A stretch of 40,116 bases of DNA from JAWWBL01 sp033720975 (GCA_033720975.1 JAWWBL010000004.1:1-40116), one strand, 5' to 3'. Numbered from the stretch's first letter, positions 1-8,456 are shown. Notes: generated by a model from the letters alone, not told the origin. Numbers and translations are program-made.

Positions 1-1124
1 ACTTCCACGCCGATCGCGGACTTCCCGGGGATCGGCACCAGAAGGCGCACATCAGGGGTGGCCAGGGCGTAGGCGATGTCGTGAGAGAGATTCGATACCC
101 GATTGACCTTCACCCCAGGTGCCAACTCGATCTCGTATCGGGTGACCGTGGGACCGGGGACGATCTTCGTGAGAGTGGCGTCGACACCGTGTTGGAGAAG
201 GGTGTCTTCCAACTGACGGGCGGTCTCCTCGAGGGAGCGTTTGTTGACCTCGCCGCCCGTGCCCCCCTCCAGCAGCGAAAGGGGTGGTAACTCGTAATCC
301 GTAGACGAGAGGTCGATCGTCCGCACCACCGGTGTCTTCACCGCCGCCTTGGGCTCAGGAGCTGGCTTCGGAGCGGCGCCCTTATTACTGGGAGTGGGCC
401 TCTTTTGATGCTTGCCCCGCGTTGGGGTGAGAACGTCTGCAGGCGTCACCCTCAGGACAGGAGCTGAGCTGGCCTGGGCCCGGACGGTGGCGGTCCGGGC
501 TAGTGCCCGGGCCGACCGCCACAGCTCGGCAACTCCCCGGAACAACTCCCGGACGGTGGTCTTGGTCATGATGAGCACACCCATCCCAATCGCAGAGGCC
601 AGGATCACGAAGGTGCCCCAATGGCCGAGTAGACGCCTCATTGGGAAGGCGATGAGGGCGCCGACCGCACCGCCCCGCTCCTGAACGAGCTCGATATTGG
701 GTCTGAGGGACACGGCACCGGTGAGGAGGTGGAAGAGGGCGAGGGTTCCAATGAAGGTGGTGACGCCGCCGACGACGAGACGCCGCGCGCCGTCCCGTGG
801 CTTGCCCACTATCAGAGCCAACCCAATTCCGAGCAGCGCAACCGGAAGAGCGTATCTCCATACGCCAAAGAGGAACTTGGTGCTCGTCCCGATGCCTTCT
901 CCGAAGGGACCGGCGAGACCTGCGAACGACAAGCCGACGAGGACGGCGAGAACAACGAGAAAAAGACCCCAGACGTCGTCGGTCTGGCGACCAAGTGTGG
1001 AGCGCACTGAATCGCGGAACGCCGCCAGCTTCCGGCGGACCGCGCCTCGTTGCGCTGATTTCTTCTTCACCTGGGACACCCGACTCCGCCCGGAGCCCTT
1101 CCGGGTGGGTGTCCGGGAGGCCAT
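1..1124 (-). CDS. ftsK: DNA translocase FtsK/SpoIIIE, N-terminal part (runs off the window)
   Basis: ATP-driven DNA pump at the division septum that clears chromosome ends and helps dimer resolution. Only the first 374 codons are present; the motor lies beyond base 1. Reading from the ATG at 1124, a basic cytosolic start (MASRTPTRKGSG) leads into about four hydrophobic segments between residues 45 and 180, as in the FtsK 4TM domain. An Ala/Pro/Lys-rich linker follows, then the start of the alpha domain, with recognisable motifs GPTVTRYEIELAPGVKV and DIAYALATPDVRL, and PIPGKSAIGVEV at the window edge. No Shine-Dalgarno is visible; TAGTGT lies 10 nt before the ATG, so a very short leader is possible. 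In many actinobacteria ftsK follows dapA-rnj; here two plus-strand genes lie between. The identity is firm; the start codon is likely. Confidence 0.93.
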   Translation of the reverse strand, partial: MASRTPTRKGSGRSRVSQVKKKSAQRGAVRRKLAAFRDSVRSTLGRQTDDVWGLFLVVLAVLVGLSFAGLAGPFGEGIGTSTKFLFGVWRYALPVALLGIGLALIVGKPRDGARRLVVGGVTTFIGTLALFHLLTGAVSLRPNIELVQERGGAVGALIAFPMRRLLGHWGTFVILASAIGMGVLIMTKTTVRELFRGVAELWRSARALARTATVRAQASSAPVLRVTPADVLTPTRGKHQKRPTPSNKGAAPKPAPEPKAAVKTPVVRTIDLSSTDYELPPLSLLEGGTGGEVNKRSLEETARQLEDTLLQHGVDATLTKIVPGPTVTRYEIELAPGVKVNRVSNLSHDIAYALATPDVRLLVPIPGKSAIGVE

Positions 1125-1259
1125 GTGTCGCAAAACACTAACGAGCCACGGCCCCGGCACCAACGACCCTGACCGAAAGGGAGATTCGGTGACGCACCGT
1201 GGTCGTAAGACGTGTATGTTCCGGTTCCAGGAAACGAGGCTTTCGAAAGGTGCCCTGAG

Positions 1260-3047
1260 ATGAAACGCTCGATGTCCGTGCTTGCCGCACTCGCAATGCT
1301 GTTCGCGCTCTTCCCAGCCGTAGCCTCCGCAAGGGAGTGCGGGCGTGGCTTCACCCCCATATACGACATACAGGGAAGCGGCAGCGCCAGTCCCCTTCTG
1401 TTCGACTTCGGGCATCCGCAGAAGCGTGTGACGACAGTGGGTGTGGTCACCGTCGACCTTCAGAGAAGCAGCGAGCATCGCGGCTTCTTCCTTCAAGATC
1501 TGGAGGGCGATGGCGACCCTTCCACTTCGGACGGAATCTTCGTGTTCCATCAAAACACCTGGGGGTTCGACGTATCAGTGGGTGATGTGATTCGAGTCGT
1601 GGCTGAGATCGACGAATTCTTCGGCCTTACCCGGCTGGAGAACGTGAGAACCATTCAGGTTTGTGGTTCGGCAAGTCCCACTCCGACCGCCATCACTACT
1701 AGGCAGTTCAATTCGAACCCGGAGCAGTATGAGGGTATGTACGTCCAGTACATCGGGGACCACTATGTGTCGGATACATTCAACCTCCACCGTTTCGGCG
1801 AGATCTGGATAGCTCCCGAGGGAGTGATCGAGACCCCGACCAACGAGTTTCCGCAGGGATCCGGGGCGATGGATGCGTTCGCAGACGACAACATGGACAA
1901 GGTCGTGATGCTCGAGGACGGATCCAGATTCTCGAATCCGAGCCCGGTCCCCTTCTTGAGCGGTGACGGGACTCTCCGTTTGGGTGACGTGACCACGAAT
2001 CCGACGGGCGCCATCTACTACGACTTCGGCAACTACAAGCTGGTGAACAGCACCGACCCGGTGTTTACACCCACGAACGTCCGGGGGTCGGCGCCGAATG
2101 TTGGCGGCGACCTCACCGTGGCGTCCTTCAATGTTCTCAACTACTGGACGACATTGGGAGGACGCGGCGCCGGCGACGCAGACCAACTCGCCGCCCAACA
2201 GTCCAAGCTGGTCGATGCAATCATCGGTCTCGGCGCTGATGTGGTCGGTCTGCAGGAAATAGAGAACGACCATCCGGCTGACGTACCGATCATCACTCTC
2301 ATCGACGCACTCAACGCAGCGGCGGGGAGCGACGTCTGGTCGAGAGTCGAGGGTTTCGATCAGAACATCTACCCGATCGTCAACGAGATCATCTACCGCA
2401 ACGATCGGGTGACCCCGGTAGGGGACGCAATGACGCTGGCCGACGCTGCGTTCGACGACTTCAGGGATCCCGACGAGGAGCCAGACGACCAACTGGGCCG
2501 TCGACCGGTAGCACAAGCCTTTGACCACAACGGCGAGGTGTTCACAGTTGTGAACCTGCACCTCAAGTCGAAGAGCTGTACGGGAGCCAGTGGTGCTGAT
2601 CTCGATCAGGGCGACGGGGCGTCGTGCTACAACGCCCGCAGGGTCCAGCAGGCGAATGCGGTCCTGGCTTGGATCCCCACGCTCCAGGCGGCAGCGGGAG
2701 ATGACGACGTCCTCGTCGTGGGCGACCTGAACGCCTACTTGATGGAAGACCCCATCACGACGTTCGAAGGTGGTGGTCTGTCCAACTTGCTGAGCACTTA
2801 CGATCCGGACCCGTACTCGTTCAACTTCCTGGCGTTCTTCGCGGCGCCCCATATCGGGCGAGGGACTCTGGATCACGCGTTCGGTACTTCGTCGATCGCC
2901 GGCCAGGTGACCGATGTCGCCATATGGCACATAAACGCGGACGAGCCCCGGTTCCTGGATTGGTTCGATACTGATCGCCTGGCACCGGGTCCTTACCGAT
3001 CCTCGGATCACGACCCGGTCCTGATCGGCCTCGACCTAGGAAGTTAG
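1260..3047 (+). CDS. Secreted endonuclease/exonuclease/phosphatase-fold nuclease (ExeM/NucH type)
   Basis: Probable exported, metal-dependent nuclease of 595 residues. A signal peptide (MKRSMSVLAALAMLFALF, cleavage near AVASA-RE) begins at the ATG at 1260, which has GAAAGG 8-9 nt upstream; an in-frame start at 1212 would put 16 extra residues before the signal, so I reject it. Residues about 20-260 contain an OB-fold-like region typical of the amino half of extracellular nucleases. The EEP domain starts near residue 282 and shows its motif set: ASFNVLNYW, VVGLQEIEN, VNLHLKSKSC, VVGDLNAYL (near 486) and SSDHDPVLIG (near 580). These hold the expected metal and catalytic Asn, Glu, Asp and His. 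TATGTT at 1214 may be the -10 element. The gene ends at a strong hairpin. Its role could be scavenging of extracellular DNA or phosphate; the substrate is inferred from the family. Confidence 0.9.
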   Translation: MKRSMSVLAALAMLFALFPAVASARECGRGFTPIYDIQGSGSASPLLFDFGHPQKRVTTVGVVTVDLQRSSEHRGFFLQDLEGDGDPSTSDGIFVFHQNTWGFDVSVGDVIRVVAEIDEFFGLTRLENVRTIQVCGSASPTPTAITTRQFNSNPEQYEGMYVQYIGDHYVSDTFNLHRFGEIWIAPEGVIETPTNEFPQGSGAMDAFADDNMDKVVMLEDGSRFSNPSPVPFLSGDGTLRLGDVTTNPTGAIYYDFGNYKLVNSTDPVFTPTNVRGSAPNVGGDLTVASFNVLNYWTTLGGRGAGDADQLAAQQSKLVDAIIGLGADVVGLQEIENDHPADVPIITLIDALNAAAGSDVWSRVEGFDQNIYPIVNEIIYRNDRVTPVGDAMTLADAAFDDFRDPDEEPDDQLGRRPVAQAFDHNGEVFTVVNLHLKSKSCTGASGADLDQGDGASCYNARRVQQANAVLAWIPTLQAAAGDDDVLVVGDLNAYLMEDPITTFEGGGLSNLLSTYDPDPYSFNFLAFFAAPHIGRGTLDHAFGTSSIAGQVTDVAIWHINADEPRFLDWFDTDRLAPGPYRSSDHDPVLIGLDLGS

Positions 3048-3069
3048 AAAGCCCGAACAACCACGAGAA

Positions 3070-3104
3070 GAGGGAGCCCCCGACTTGAGCACGGGGGCTC
3101 CCTC
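3070..3104 (+). terminator. Hairpin terminator after the secreted nuclease
   Basis: A 13-bp perfect stem (GAGGGAGCCCCCG paired with CGGGGGCTCCCTC) with a 9-nt loop starts 22 bases after the nuclease stop codon. The bases after it are only moderately T-rich (GTCTTCGTTC). It separates the nuclease from the next plus-strand gene. Confidence 0.8.
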
Positions 3105-3116
3105 GTCTTCGTTCGC

Positions 3117-3122
3117 TACTTT
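3117..3122 (+). promoter_or_regulatory. -10 element of leaderless promoter (IYD-like gene)
   Basis: TACTTT ends 6 nt before the ATG at 3129, so the transcript would start at or next to the A of the start codon. No Shine-Dalgarno is present. Confidence 0.6.
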
Positions 3123-3128
3123 CCAGCC

Positions 3129-3806
3129 ATGCCCGCGCCAATGATCCCCTATACCCTCGAGAGCCTCGAACCCCACCAACAGCTCACACGGGCACAGGCC
3201 TTCTATGAGGAGATGAACAGCCGAAGGAGCGTGCGGTTCTTCTCGGCCGACCCCGTCCCAAGGGATTTGATCGACCTTGCGATCAAAACCGCGTCCACTG
3301 CGCCATCCGGCGCTCATCGCCAACCCTGGACCTTTGTCGTAACCGGTGACCCCGAAATGAAGAGTCAGATCCGCCAGGCCGCAGAAGAAGAGGAGCGGAT
3401 CAACTACGAGGGGGGCCGCCTACCCCGGCACTGGCGGGAGGCGCTCGAACCGCTCGGAACGGACTGGCACAAGGAGTTCCTGGAGACGGTGCCCTGGATA
3501 GTGGTTCTATTCGAGCAGCGGTACGGCCTCGATGGGGATGGCAACAAGCTCCACCACTTCTATGTCAAGGAGTCCGTCGGGATCGCAGCCGGCATGTTCA
3601 TCGCGGCGCTGCACCACATGGGCCTGGCCACGCTCACCCATACCCCCAGCCCGATGAAGTTCCTCACCAAGCTGTTGGGACGCCCCGAAAACGAGCGACC
3701 CTTCTGCATGTTTCCGATCGGCTTTCCCGCTGAGGACTGTGTGGTCCCCGACCTTCGGCGCAAGAGTCTGGACGAGATTTCCGTGGAGGTCGGCCAGAGC
3801 GCCTGA
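3129..3806 (+). CDS. Nitroreductase-family flavoprotein resembling iodotyrosine deiodinase
   Basis: FMN-dependent oxidoreductase of 225 residues. The start of the domain, SRRSVRFFSADPVP (31-44), and SGAHRQPW (60-67) are nitroreductase FMN-binding signatures. What narrows the call is the active-site lid: E89, Y93 and K115 sit in EEEERINY and DWHKEFL with nearly the spacing of the Glu/Tyr/Lys triad that binds the halotyrosine zwitterion in iodotyrosine deiodinase (E157/Y161/K182 in human). The carboxyl end (KESVGIAAGMFIAALHHMGL, then GRPENERPF, PDLRRKSLDEI) also follows IYD. Family knowledge suggests reductive dehalogenation of halogenated tyrosines or similar phenols; the substrate here is inference. 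No N-terminal membrane anchor is present, as in bacterial members. It has its own leaderless promoter and converges on rnj, which ends one base beyond. Confidence 0.82.
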   Translation: MPAPMIPYTLESLEPHQQLTRAQAFYEEMNSRRSVRFFSADPVPRDLIDLAIKTASTAPSGAHRQPWTFVVTGDPEMKSQIRQAAEEEERINYEGGRLPRHWREALEPLGTDWHKEFLETVPWIVVLFEQRYGLDGDGNKLHHFYVKESVGIAAGMFIAALHHMGLATLTHTPSPMKFLTKLLGRPENERPFCMFPIGFPAEDCVVPDLRRKSLDEISVEVGQSA

Positions 3807-3807
3807 G

Positions 3808-5442
3808 TCAGAGCTCGAACAGGACCGGGACGATCACCGGCTTGCGCGAAGTCTCAGCCCTGATCACCGAACCGGCGGCCCTCCGCACCGTCTTCTGGAG
3901 CTCGGCATGATCGGTACGGCCCGTCTCGTGCGACTCGACCGCAGATCTCACCGCGTCCGCCGCCTTCGCCAACACGGCTGCCGGATCGTCCATGACACCA
4001 TGGCTGTCCAGATCCGGCCCGTACAGGATCTCCCCGGTGTCGTGGTCGATCCCAACTGTCACCACGACCACCCCCTCATCGGCGAGATGCGAACGATCCC
4101 TGAGGACCGCGTCCTTGACGTCCCCCACCGCGGAGCCGTCCATGTAGACATATCCAGCCGGGACCGCCCGACGCTCGACCTCGGTCTTCGACCCGTCGAG
4201 GACGATGCGGTCGCCGTCTTCGAGCACCTCGACGTGCTTGACGCCCATCAGCCGAGCCAGGTCGGCGTGAGCTCGTAGATGCCGGTATTCGCCGTGGATG
4301 GGGACGAACGCCTTGGGCCGTATCACATTGATGAACGTCAGCAACTCCTCGCGCGCCGCATGCCCCGAGACATGGACATGAGAATTCCTGCCGTGAATCA
4401 CAGACGCGCCACGCCTCATCAGGTTCGAGATCACCTTTGACACAGCTGTTTCGTTCCCGGGAATCGGCTTGGCGGATATGAGGACAGTGTCCGACTCGCT
4501 CAATTGAACGAATTTGTGCCGGCCCTGGGACATCAGCGATAGCGCAGCAAACGGCTCGCCCTGACTTCCGGTCGTGATCAGCAATTGCCTGTCATCGGGG
4601 AGATCCACCAGGTCCTTGATGTCCACCACCGACTCCCTGGGAACATCCAGAACGCCCAGGTCGAAAGCTATCTCGGTGTTCCGATGCATGGAGCGGCCGA
4701 AGAAGGCGATCTTGCGGCCCGCGGCCACCCCGGCATCGGCGATTTGCTGCACACGGTGGATGTGAGATGAGAAACAGGCGGCGATGACCCGCCCCTTGGC
4801 ATCCCGCACCACATCTGCGATGGGCGGGCCGACCGAGCTCTCCGATGGCTCGAACCCCTCCTTCTCGGCGTTGGTCGAGTCTGCGAGCAGGAGCCGCACT
4901 CCCCTGTTGCCAAGCGCGGCAAAAGCCGGCAAGTCGGTTGGACGACCATCGATCGGGGTCGGGTCCAGCTTGAAGTCCCCCGAGTGGATGATGATCCCCT
5001 CGGGAGTGTCCAACGCCACTGCGGACGCCTCCGGGACCGAATGGCTCACAGGGATCAGCATGAACTTGAAGGGCCCGTGCTCTATCCACTGTTTCGAGTT
5101 GACGACTCTGAGCGCCGACTCCACACCCAACTCGTCGAGGCGGCCGCTCGCCAGCTCCATCGTCAGTTGGGTTCCGTAGACCGGGACGTGGATGTCTCTC
5201 AGGAAGTAGGCGAGGGCCCCCACGTGGTCCTCATGCCCGTGGGTGATGATCACGCACTCGACATCGTCCTTACGATCGATCAACCACGACCAGTCGGGGA
5301 AGACCAGGTCCACGCCGAGCATGTCCTCTTCCGGGAACATGAGCCCCATGTCGAGTAGGGCGATCTTCCCTTCGACTTCCAACGCGGCGCAGTTGCGGCC
5401 GATCTCTCCCAACCCGCCCAGGAATGTGAGTGAGACGCTCAC
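3808..5442 (-). CDS. rnj: Ribonuclease J
   Basis: Metallo-beta-lactamase/beta-CASP ribonuclease of 544 residues, with endonuclease and 5'-to-3' exonuclease activities in mRNA decay and rRNA maturation. The zinc motif HGHEDH is at 68-73. The fold starts with the family's FLGGLGEIGRN, and the beta-CASP part has SGDFKLD, LLADSTNAE, TTGSQGEP and the conserved HVSGHA. Length matches actinobacterial RNase J, including the C-terminal domain. The start is a GTG whose first bases overlap the TGA of dapA (GTGA), so the two genes are translationally coupled. The pairing with dapA is a classic actinobacterial arrangement. Confidence 0.96.
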   Translation of the reverse strand: MSVSLTFLGGLGEIGRNCAALEVEGKIALLDMGLMFPEEDMLGVDLVFPDWSWLIDRKDDVECVIITHGHEDHVGALAYFLRDIHVPVYGTQLTMELASGRLDELGVESALRVVNSKQWIEHGPFKFMLIPVSHSVPEASAVALDTPEGIIIHSGDFKLDPTPIDGRPTDLPAFAALGNRGVRLLLADSTNAEKEGFEPSESSVGPPIADVVRDAKGRVIAACFSSHIHRVQQIADAGVAAGRKIAFFGRSMHRNTEIAFDLGVLDVPRESVVDIKDLVDLPDDRQLLITTGSQGEPFAALSLMSQGRHKFVQLSESDTVLISAKPIPGNETAVSKVISNLMRRGASVIHGRNSHVHVSGHAAREELLTFINVIRPKAFVPIHGEYRHLRAHADLARLMGVKHVEVLEDGDRIVLDGSKTEVERRAVPAGYVYMDGSAVGDVKDAVLRDRSHLADEGVVVVTVGIDHDTGEILYGPDLDSHGVMDDPAAVLAKAADAVRSAVESHETGRTDHAELQKTVRRAAGSVIRAETSRKPVIVPVLFEL

Positions 5443-6332
5443 AGGCCCTGCAGCGCGCCGAACGCTTTCTCTATGGCCGCCAGCGTCTGGTCCGAGGCCG
5501 CAACCAGCGGCAGTCGGACGTCGCCAACAGGCTCCCAGAACTCATTGACCGCTGCCTTGATGGGGGACGGATTGGTCTCGAGGAAACAGGCGTGGCAGAG
5601 GGGAAGCAACTGATGGTGAAGCTTCCTGGCTTCCGTGAGATCCCCGGCATGGGCTGCATTGATCATTGCCCTGATGTGTCTCCCCGCGAGATGGGCAACC
5701 ACGGAGACGACCCCCACTGCGCCGACCGCGATCATCGGCAGGGTGAGACTGTCCTGGCCCGAGTACACGGGCAGATCCGGTATGTCTCCGACCGTCCTCG
5801 AGGTGAAATCGAGATCCTCCACGGCATCCTTGGTCGCCACTATCTGAGGATGGGCCGCGAGCTGGCGGAGGGTTTCGACTTCGATCAGCCGCCCGGTCCG
5901 GCCCGGGATGTTGTACACCATCACGGGAACCCCAACATCGGCGATTTCGGTGAAGTGCTCGACGAGCCCGGGCTGCGTCGGCTTGTTGTAATAGGGCGTG
6001 ACCGCCAAGACACCATCGACCCCGAGCTCACCTGCCTTTTCGGTCATCTCCACCGAGTGGGCCGTGTTGTACGTCCCGGTCCCGGCGACCACCTTGGTGT
6101 CCTTCTCCTTGACCGCGTCCACCACGGTCTTGTACAGCGCCAGCTTCTCGGCGTCGCTGAGCGTCGGAGACTCACCGGTGGTCCCGGACACGACCAAGGT
6201 GTCGGTCCCGTGATCGGAGAGGTGCCTGGCCAGGCGCCACGCCTGTTCGTGGTCCACTCCCCCGTCGGGGGCAAAGGGGGTGACCATGGCCGTGGCCACG
6301 TATCCGAATGGTGCTGCTGTCGAATCGGTCAC
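5439..6332 (-). CDS. dapA: 4-hydroxy-tetrahydrodipicolinate synthase
   Basis: Condenses pyruvate with aspartate semialdehyde, the first committed step to diaminopimelate and lysine. It is a 297-residue TIM barrel of the usual size. Visible catalytic features are GTTGES (50-55, pyruvate carboxylate binding), the tyrosine pair in TPYYNKP (114-115), VYNIPGRTG (139-147) and the Schiff-base lysine K168 in ATKDAV. The start is the GTG at 6332; TAACCT ends 6 nt before it, so the dapA-rnj message looks leaderless. It diverges from the kinase-oxidoreductase fusion, whose own -10 lies only 13 bases away. The following gene, rnj, overlaps it by 4 nt. Confidence 0.96.
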   Translation of the reverse strand: MTDSTAAPFGYVATAMVTPFAPDGGVDHEQAWRLARHLSDHGTDTLVVSGTTGESPTLSDAEKLALYKTVVDAVKEKDTKVVAGTGTYNTAHSVEMTEKAGELGVDGVLAVTPYYNKPTQPGLVEHFTEIADVGVPVMVYNIPGRTGRLIEVETLRQLAAHPQIVATKDAVEDLDFTSRTVGDIPDLPVYSGQDSLTLPMIAVGAVGVVSVVAHLAGRHIRAMINAAHAGDLTEARKLHHQLLPLCHACFLETNPSPIKAAVNEFWEPVGDVRLPLVAASDQTLAAIEKAFGALQGL

Positions 6333-6338
6333 GACGGC

Positions 6339-6344
6339 AGGTTA
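6339..6344 (-). promoter_or_regulatory. -10 element of leaderless dapA-rnj promoter
   Basis: On the minus strand TAACCT ends 6 nt before the GTG start of dapA at 6332. It lies almost back to back with the divergent -10 at 6358. Confidence 0.6.
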
Positions 6345-6357
6345 CAGACGGACCCGG

Positions 6358-6363
6358 TAAAAC
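6358..6363 (+). promoter_or_regulatory. -10 element of leaderless promoter (kinase-LLM fusion)
   Basis: TAAAAC ends 7 nt before the ATG at 6371. This decides the start: an in-frame ATG at 6308 would lie inside the divergent dapA gene and promoter. Confidence 0.5.
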
Positions 6364-6370
6364 TCCCCCA

Positions 6371-7843
6371 ATGGATCTGAGGCTCCCCGTGCCCTGCTTG
6401 GTCGTTCTCATCGGCCCGGCCCTCGCCGGCAAGACAACATGGGCTCATGAGCATTTCGCACCCAACGAAGTCGTTTCCTCCGATTCGCTCAGGGCCATGG
6501 TCGGCATCGATGAGGCCGACCAGGCCGCCGGGCCGGCCGCGTTCGAGATCCTCGAGCGAATCGTCACCGAGCGGGTCAACAGGAGGTTGACGACGGTCAT
6601 CGACACCACCGGCCTGAGCAAGGAGGATCGCACACGATGGGTCGGGTTGGCGCACGCGGGGGAACTCCCCGCATACGCGATCCTCTTCGCCACTACCGAA
6701 CAGATCTGCTTGGAGCGGAATAGGACCAGGCCGCGATCGATCCCGCAGAACGTGCTGCGGAAGCAGTTCCGAAGATTCACGGCGGCAGTCGACGATGTGG
6801 GAGAAGAGGGGTTCGACGGCGTCTATACCGAACAGCCCGTCGTACCGGTCGCACCCTCCTTTGCGGAGTTAGTTCGAGATACCCGAGATCCCCGGCGAGG
6901 ACACACATTCGGTCTGATCCTCAGCCGATTCGACTGGCCGGATGGCAACTTGTCCGAGCATCTCACTTCGGTGGCGCGTAGAGCGGAGGAAGCAGGGTTT
7001 CGGGATCTCTGGGTCATGGACCACTTCCGTCAAATTCCCTCCGTCGGCCGAGCGTGGGAGGAGATGCCGGAAGCCCTCGTCACTCTCTCCTATCTCGCCT
7101 CGGTGACCGAGCGGATTCGGCTCGGAGTCATGGTCGCAGCGATAACTCATCGGCATCCGGTCGTGATGGGAAAGATGCTCGCCACCCTTGACGTCCTCTC
7201 AGGTGGCAGGGCCATCTGTGGCCTCGGCGCAGCCTGGGACGAAGCCGAGCACGCCGCCTACGGCATCCCTTTTCCCAGCTTGTCCACTCGCTATGACATG
7301 TTGGAGGACACGCTTCGAATGCTGCCTCTCCTCTGGGGCAAGGGCTCGCCCGAATTCCAAGGCGAGACGTTCTCGGCATCCGAGCTCATCTGCTACCCGA
7401 GGCCGGTCCAGGACCCGATCCCGATGCTGGTAGGCGGTGGGGGGGAGAGGCGGACTCTCCGCCTGGCAGCTCAATACGCGGACATGGCGAACGTCTTCGG
7501 TAAGCCCGACCAGGTCAGACACAAGGCCGAGGTAATCAACCGTCATTGCCAGGATCTCGAGCGCGACCCCGCAGACGTGGAGATGAGCCACCTGGTCACT
7601 GGCCTCGTCGCCGAAGACTCGAAGGCGCTGCGCAAACGGATCGACCAGATGAGGGAGCGCAACACCTCACCCGAGGACTACGCCTCGCGTTACAACGCGG
7701 CCCTCCCTGACGACTTCTCATCGCTGGTAGCCGCTTACGACGAGGCGGGCGCCTCCCACACGGTCGTCAGACTCACCGACGTCGCACTCGAGGGTTCCGT
7801 CGAGGCATTCGGTGCGGTCATCGCAAACTTCGACCGGTCTTAG
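6371..7843 (+). CDS. Fusion: polynucleotide-kinase-like P-loop domain + LLM-class (F420-type) oxidoreductase
   Basis: One uninterrupted 490-residue reading frame with two unrelated domains. Residues 1 to about 165 form a P-loop kinase: Walker A GPALAGKTTW (15-24), VSSDSLR, TTVIDTTGL and the lid LERNRTRPR. These match the 5'-kinase module of bacterial Pnkp. From about residue 177 (HTFGLILSRFDWPDG) a luciferase-like domain follows, with DLWVMDHF, RIRLGVMVA, LSGGRAICGLGAAWDEAE and PIPMLVGGGGERRTLRLAA, typical of F420-dependent oxidoreductases. The first domain would phosphorylate a nucleic acid end or small molecule and the second perform a flavin-type redox step; a joint pathway is not evident from neighbours. 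The oxidoreductase half is firmly recognised, and the kinase half is clear at motif level. The last codon's stop forms part of the next gene's -10 element. Confidence 0.85.
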   Translation: MDLRLPVPCLVVLIGPALAGKTTWAHEHFAPNEVVSSDSLRAMVGIDEADQAAGPAAFEILERIVTERVNRRLTTVIDTTGLSKEDRTRWVGLAHAGELPAYAILFATTEQICLERNRTRPRSIPQNVLRKQFRRFTAAVDDVGEEGFDGVYTEQPVVPVAPSFAELVRDTRDPRRGHTFGLILSRFDWPDGNLSEHLTSVARRAEEAGFRDLWVMDHFRQIPSVGRAWEEMPEALVTLSYLASVTERIRLGVMVAAITHRHPVVMGKMLATLDVLSGGRAICGLGAAWDEAEHAAYGIPFPSLSTRYDMLEDTLRMLPLLWGKGSPEFQGETFSASELICYPRPVQDPIPMLVGGGGERRTLRLAAQYADMANVFGKPDQVRHKAEVINRHCQDLERDPADVEMSHLVTGLVAEDSKALRKRIDQMRERNTSPEDYASRYNAALPDDFSSLVAAYDEAGASHTVVRLTDVALEGSVEAFGAVIANFDRS

Positions 7844-7846
7844 AAT
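7841..7846 (+). promoter_or_regulatory. -10 element of leaderless promoter (redoxin gene)
   Basis: TAGAAT ends 7 nt before the ATG at 7854. Its first three bases are the stop codon of the preceding fusion gene. Confidence 0.6.
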
Positions 7847-7853
7847 CGGGCTC

Positions 7854-8435
7854 ATGGCTGCGACCTCGACCATGTTGGCGCTCGGGACTGACGCCCCCCA
7901 CTTCACACTCCCTGACGTCATCTCCGGAGAAATGGTCTCCATCGACGACTTCGCGGAGAAGACCGGGCTCCTGGTGATGTTCATCTGTGTCCACTGCCCC
8001 TATGTCAAACATGTCAATGCTGAGTTGGGCCGGCTCGGGCGTGACTACGCCGAGTCCGACATCGGGATCGTTGCTATCTCCTCCAACGACATCGAGGCCT
8101 ATCCCGAGGACTCCCCGGACGGGATGAGGGCCCAGGCCGAGCAGTATGGGTTCGTCTTCCCATACCTATACGACGAGGACCAGACGGTGGCCGCGGCCTA
8201 CACGGCGATGTGCACACCAGATTTCTTCCTCTTCGGCCCCGACCGTCGTCTGGTTTACAGGGGGCGGTTGGACGAGTCCCGACCCAACAGTGGAGTGCAG
8301 GTCACTGGAGCCGACCTACGGATGGCGATGGACGCCCTCTTCGCCGGCGAGCCCATCCCCCAAGACCAGTTCCCATCGATGGGCTGTTCGATCAAGTGGC
8401 GCGACGGCGCGGCCCCGGCGTATTTCAAATCCTGA
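7854..8435 (+). CDS. Thioredoxin-like redoxin (AhpC/TSA-type, PRX-like)
   Basis: Cytosolic 193-residue thiol-redox protein. It opens with the AhpC/TSA pattern LGTDAPHFTLPDVISG and has a thioredoxin-type CxxC in CVHCPYVKHV. The cis-Pro region is MCTPDFFLFGPDRRLVYRG. The long insertion containing SSNDIEAYPEDSPDGM is typical of the stand-alone redoxins often annotated only as thioredoxin family protein. Likely a peroxide- or disulfide-reducing enzyme; the partner is unknown. The ATG at 7854 is chosen because TAGAAT lies 7 nt before it; an in-frame ATG at 7812 lies inside the previous gene. No signal peptide. Confidence 0.88.
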   Translation: MAATSTMLALGTDAPHFTLPDVISGEMVSIDDFAEKTGLLVMFICVHCPYVKHVNAELGRLGRDYAESDIGIVAISSNDIEAYPEDSPDGMRAQAEQYGFVFPYLYDEDQTVAAAYTAMCTPDFFLFGPDRRLVYRGRLDESRPNSGVQVTGADLRMAMDALFAGEPIPQDQFPSMGCSIKWRDGAAPAYFKS

Positions 8436-8443
8436 AGCGGGCC

Positions 8444-8449
8444 TAACCT
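8444..8449 (+). promoter_or_regulatory. -10 element of leaderless promoter (cyclophilin gene)
   Basis: TAACCT ends 7 nt before the ATG at 8457, just after the stop of the redoxin gene. Confidence 0.6.
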
Positions 8450-8456
8450 CGGGCCA

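Noticed and set aside
1575..3011. Open frame of 478 codons antisense to the secreted nuclease
   Set aside because: It mirrors the codon pattern of a well-supported nuclease gene, has no recognisable motif, and is a common by-product of high GC at third positions.
5430..6380. Open frame of 316 codons antisense to dapA
   Set aside because: dapA is complete with all catalytic residues; the antisense frame is His/Arg/Gly-rich without motifs.
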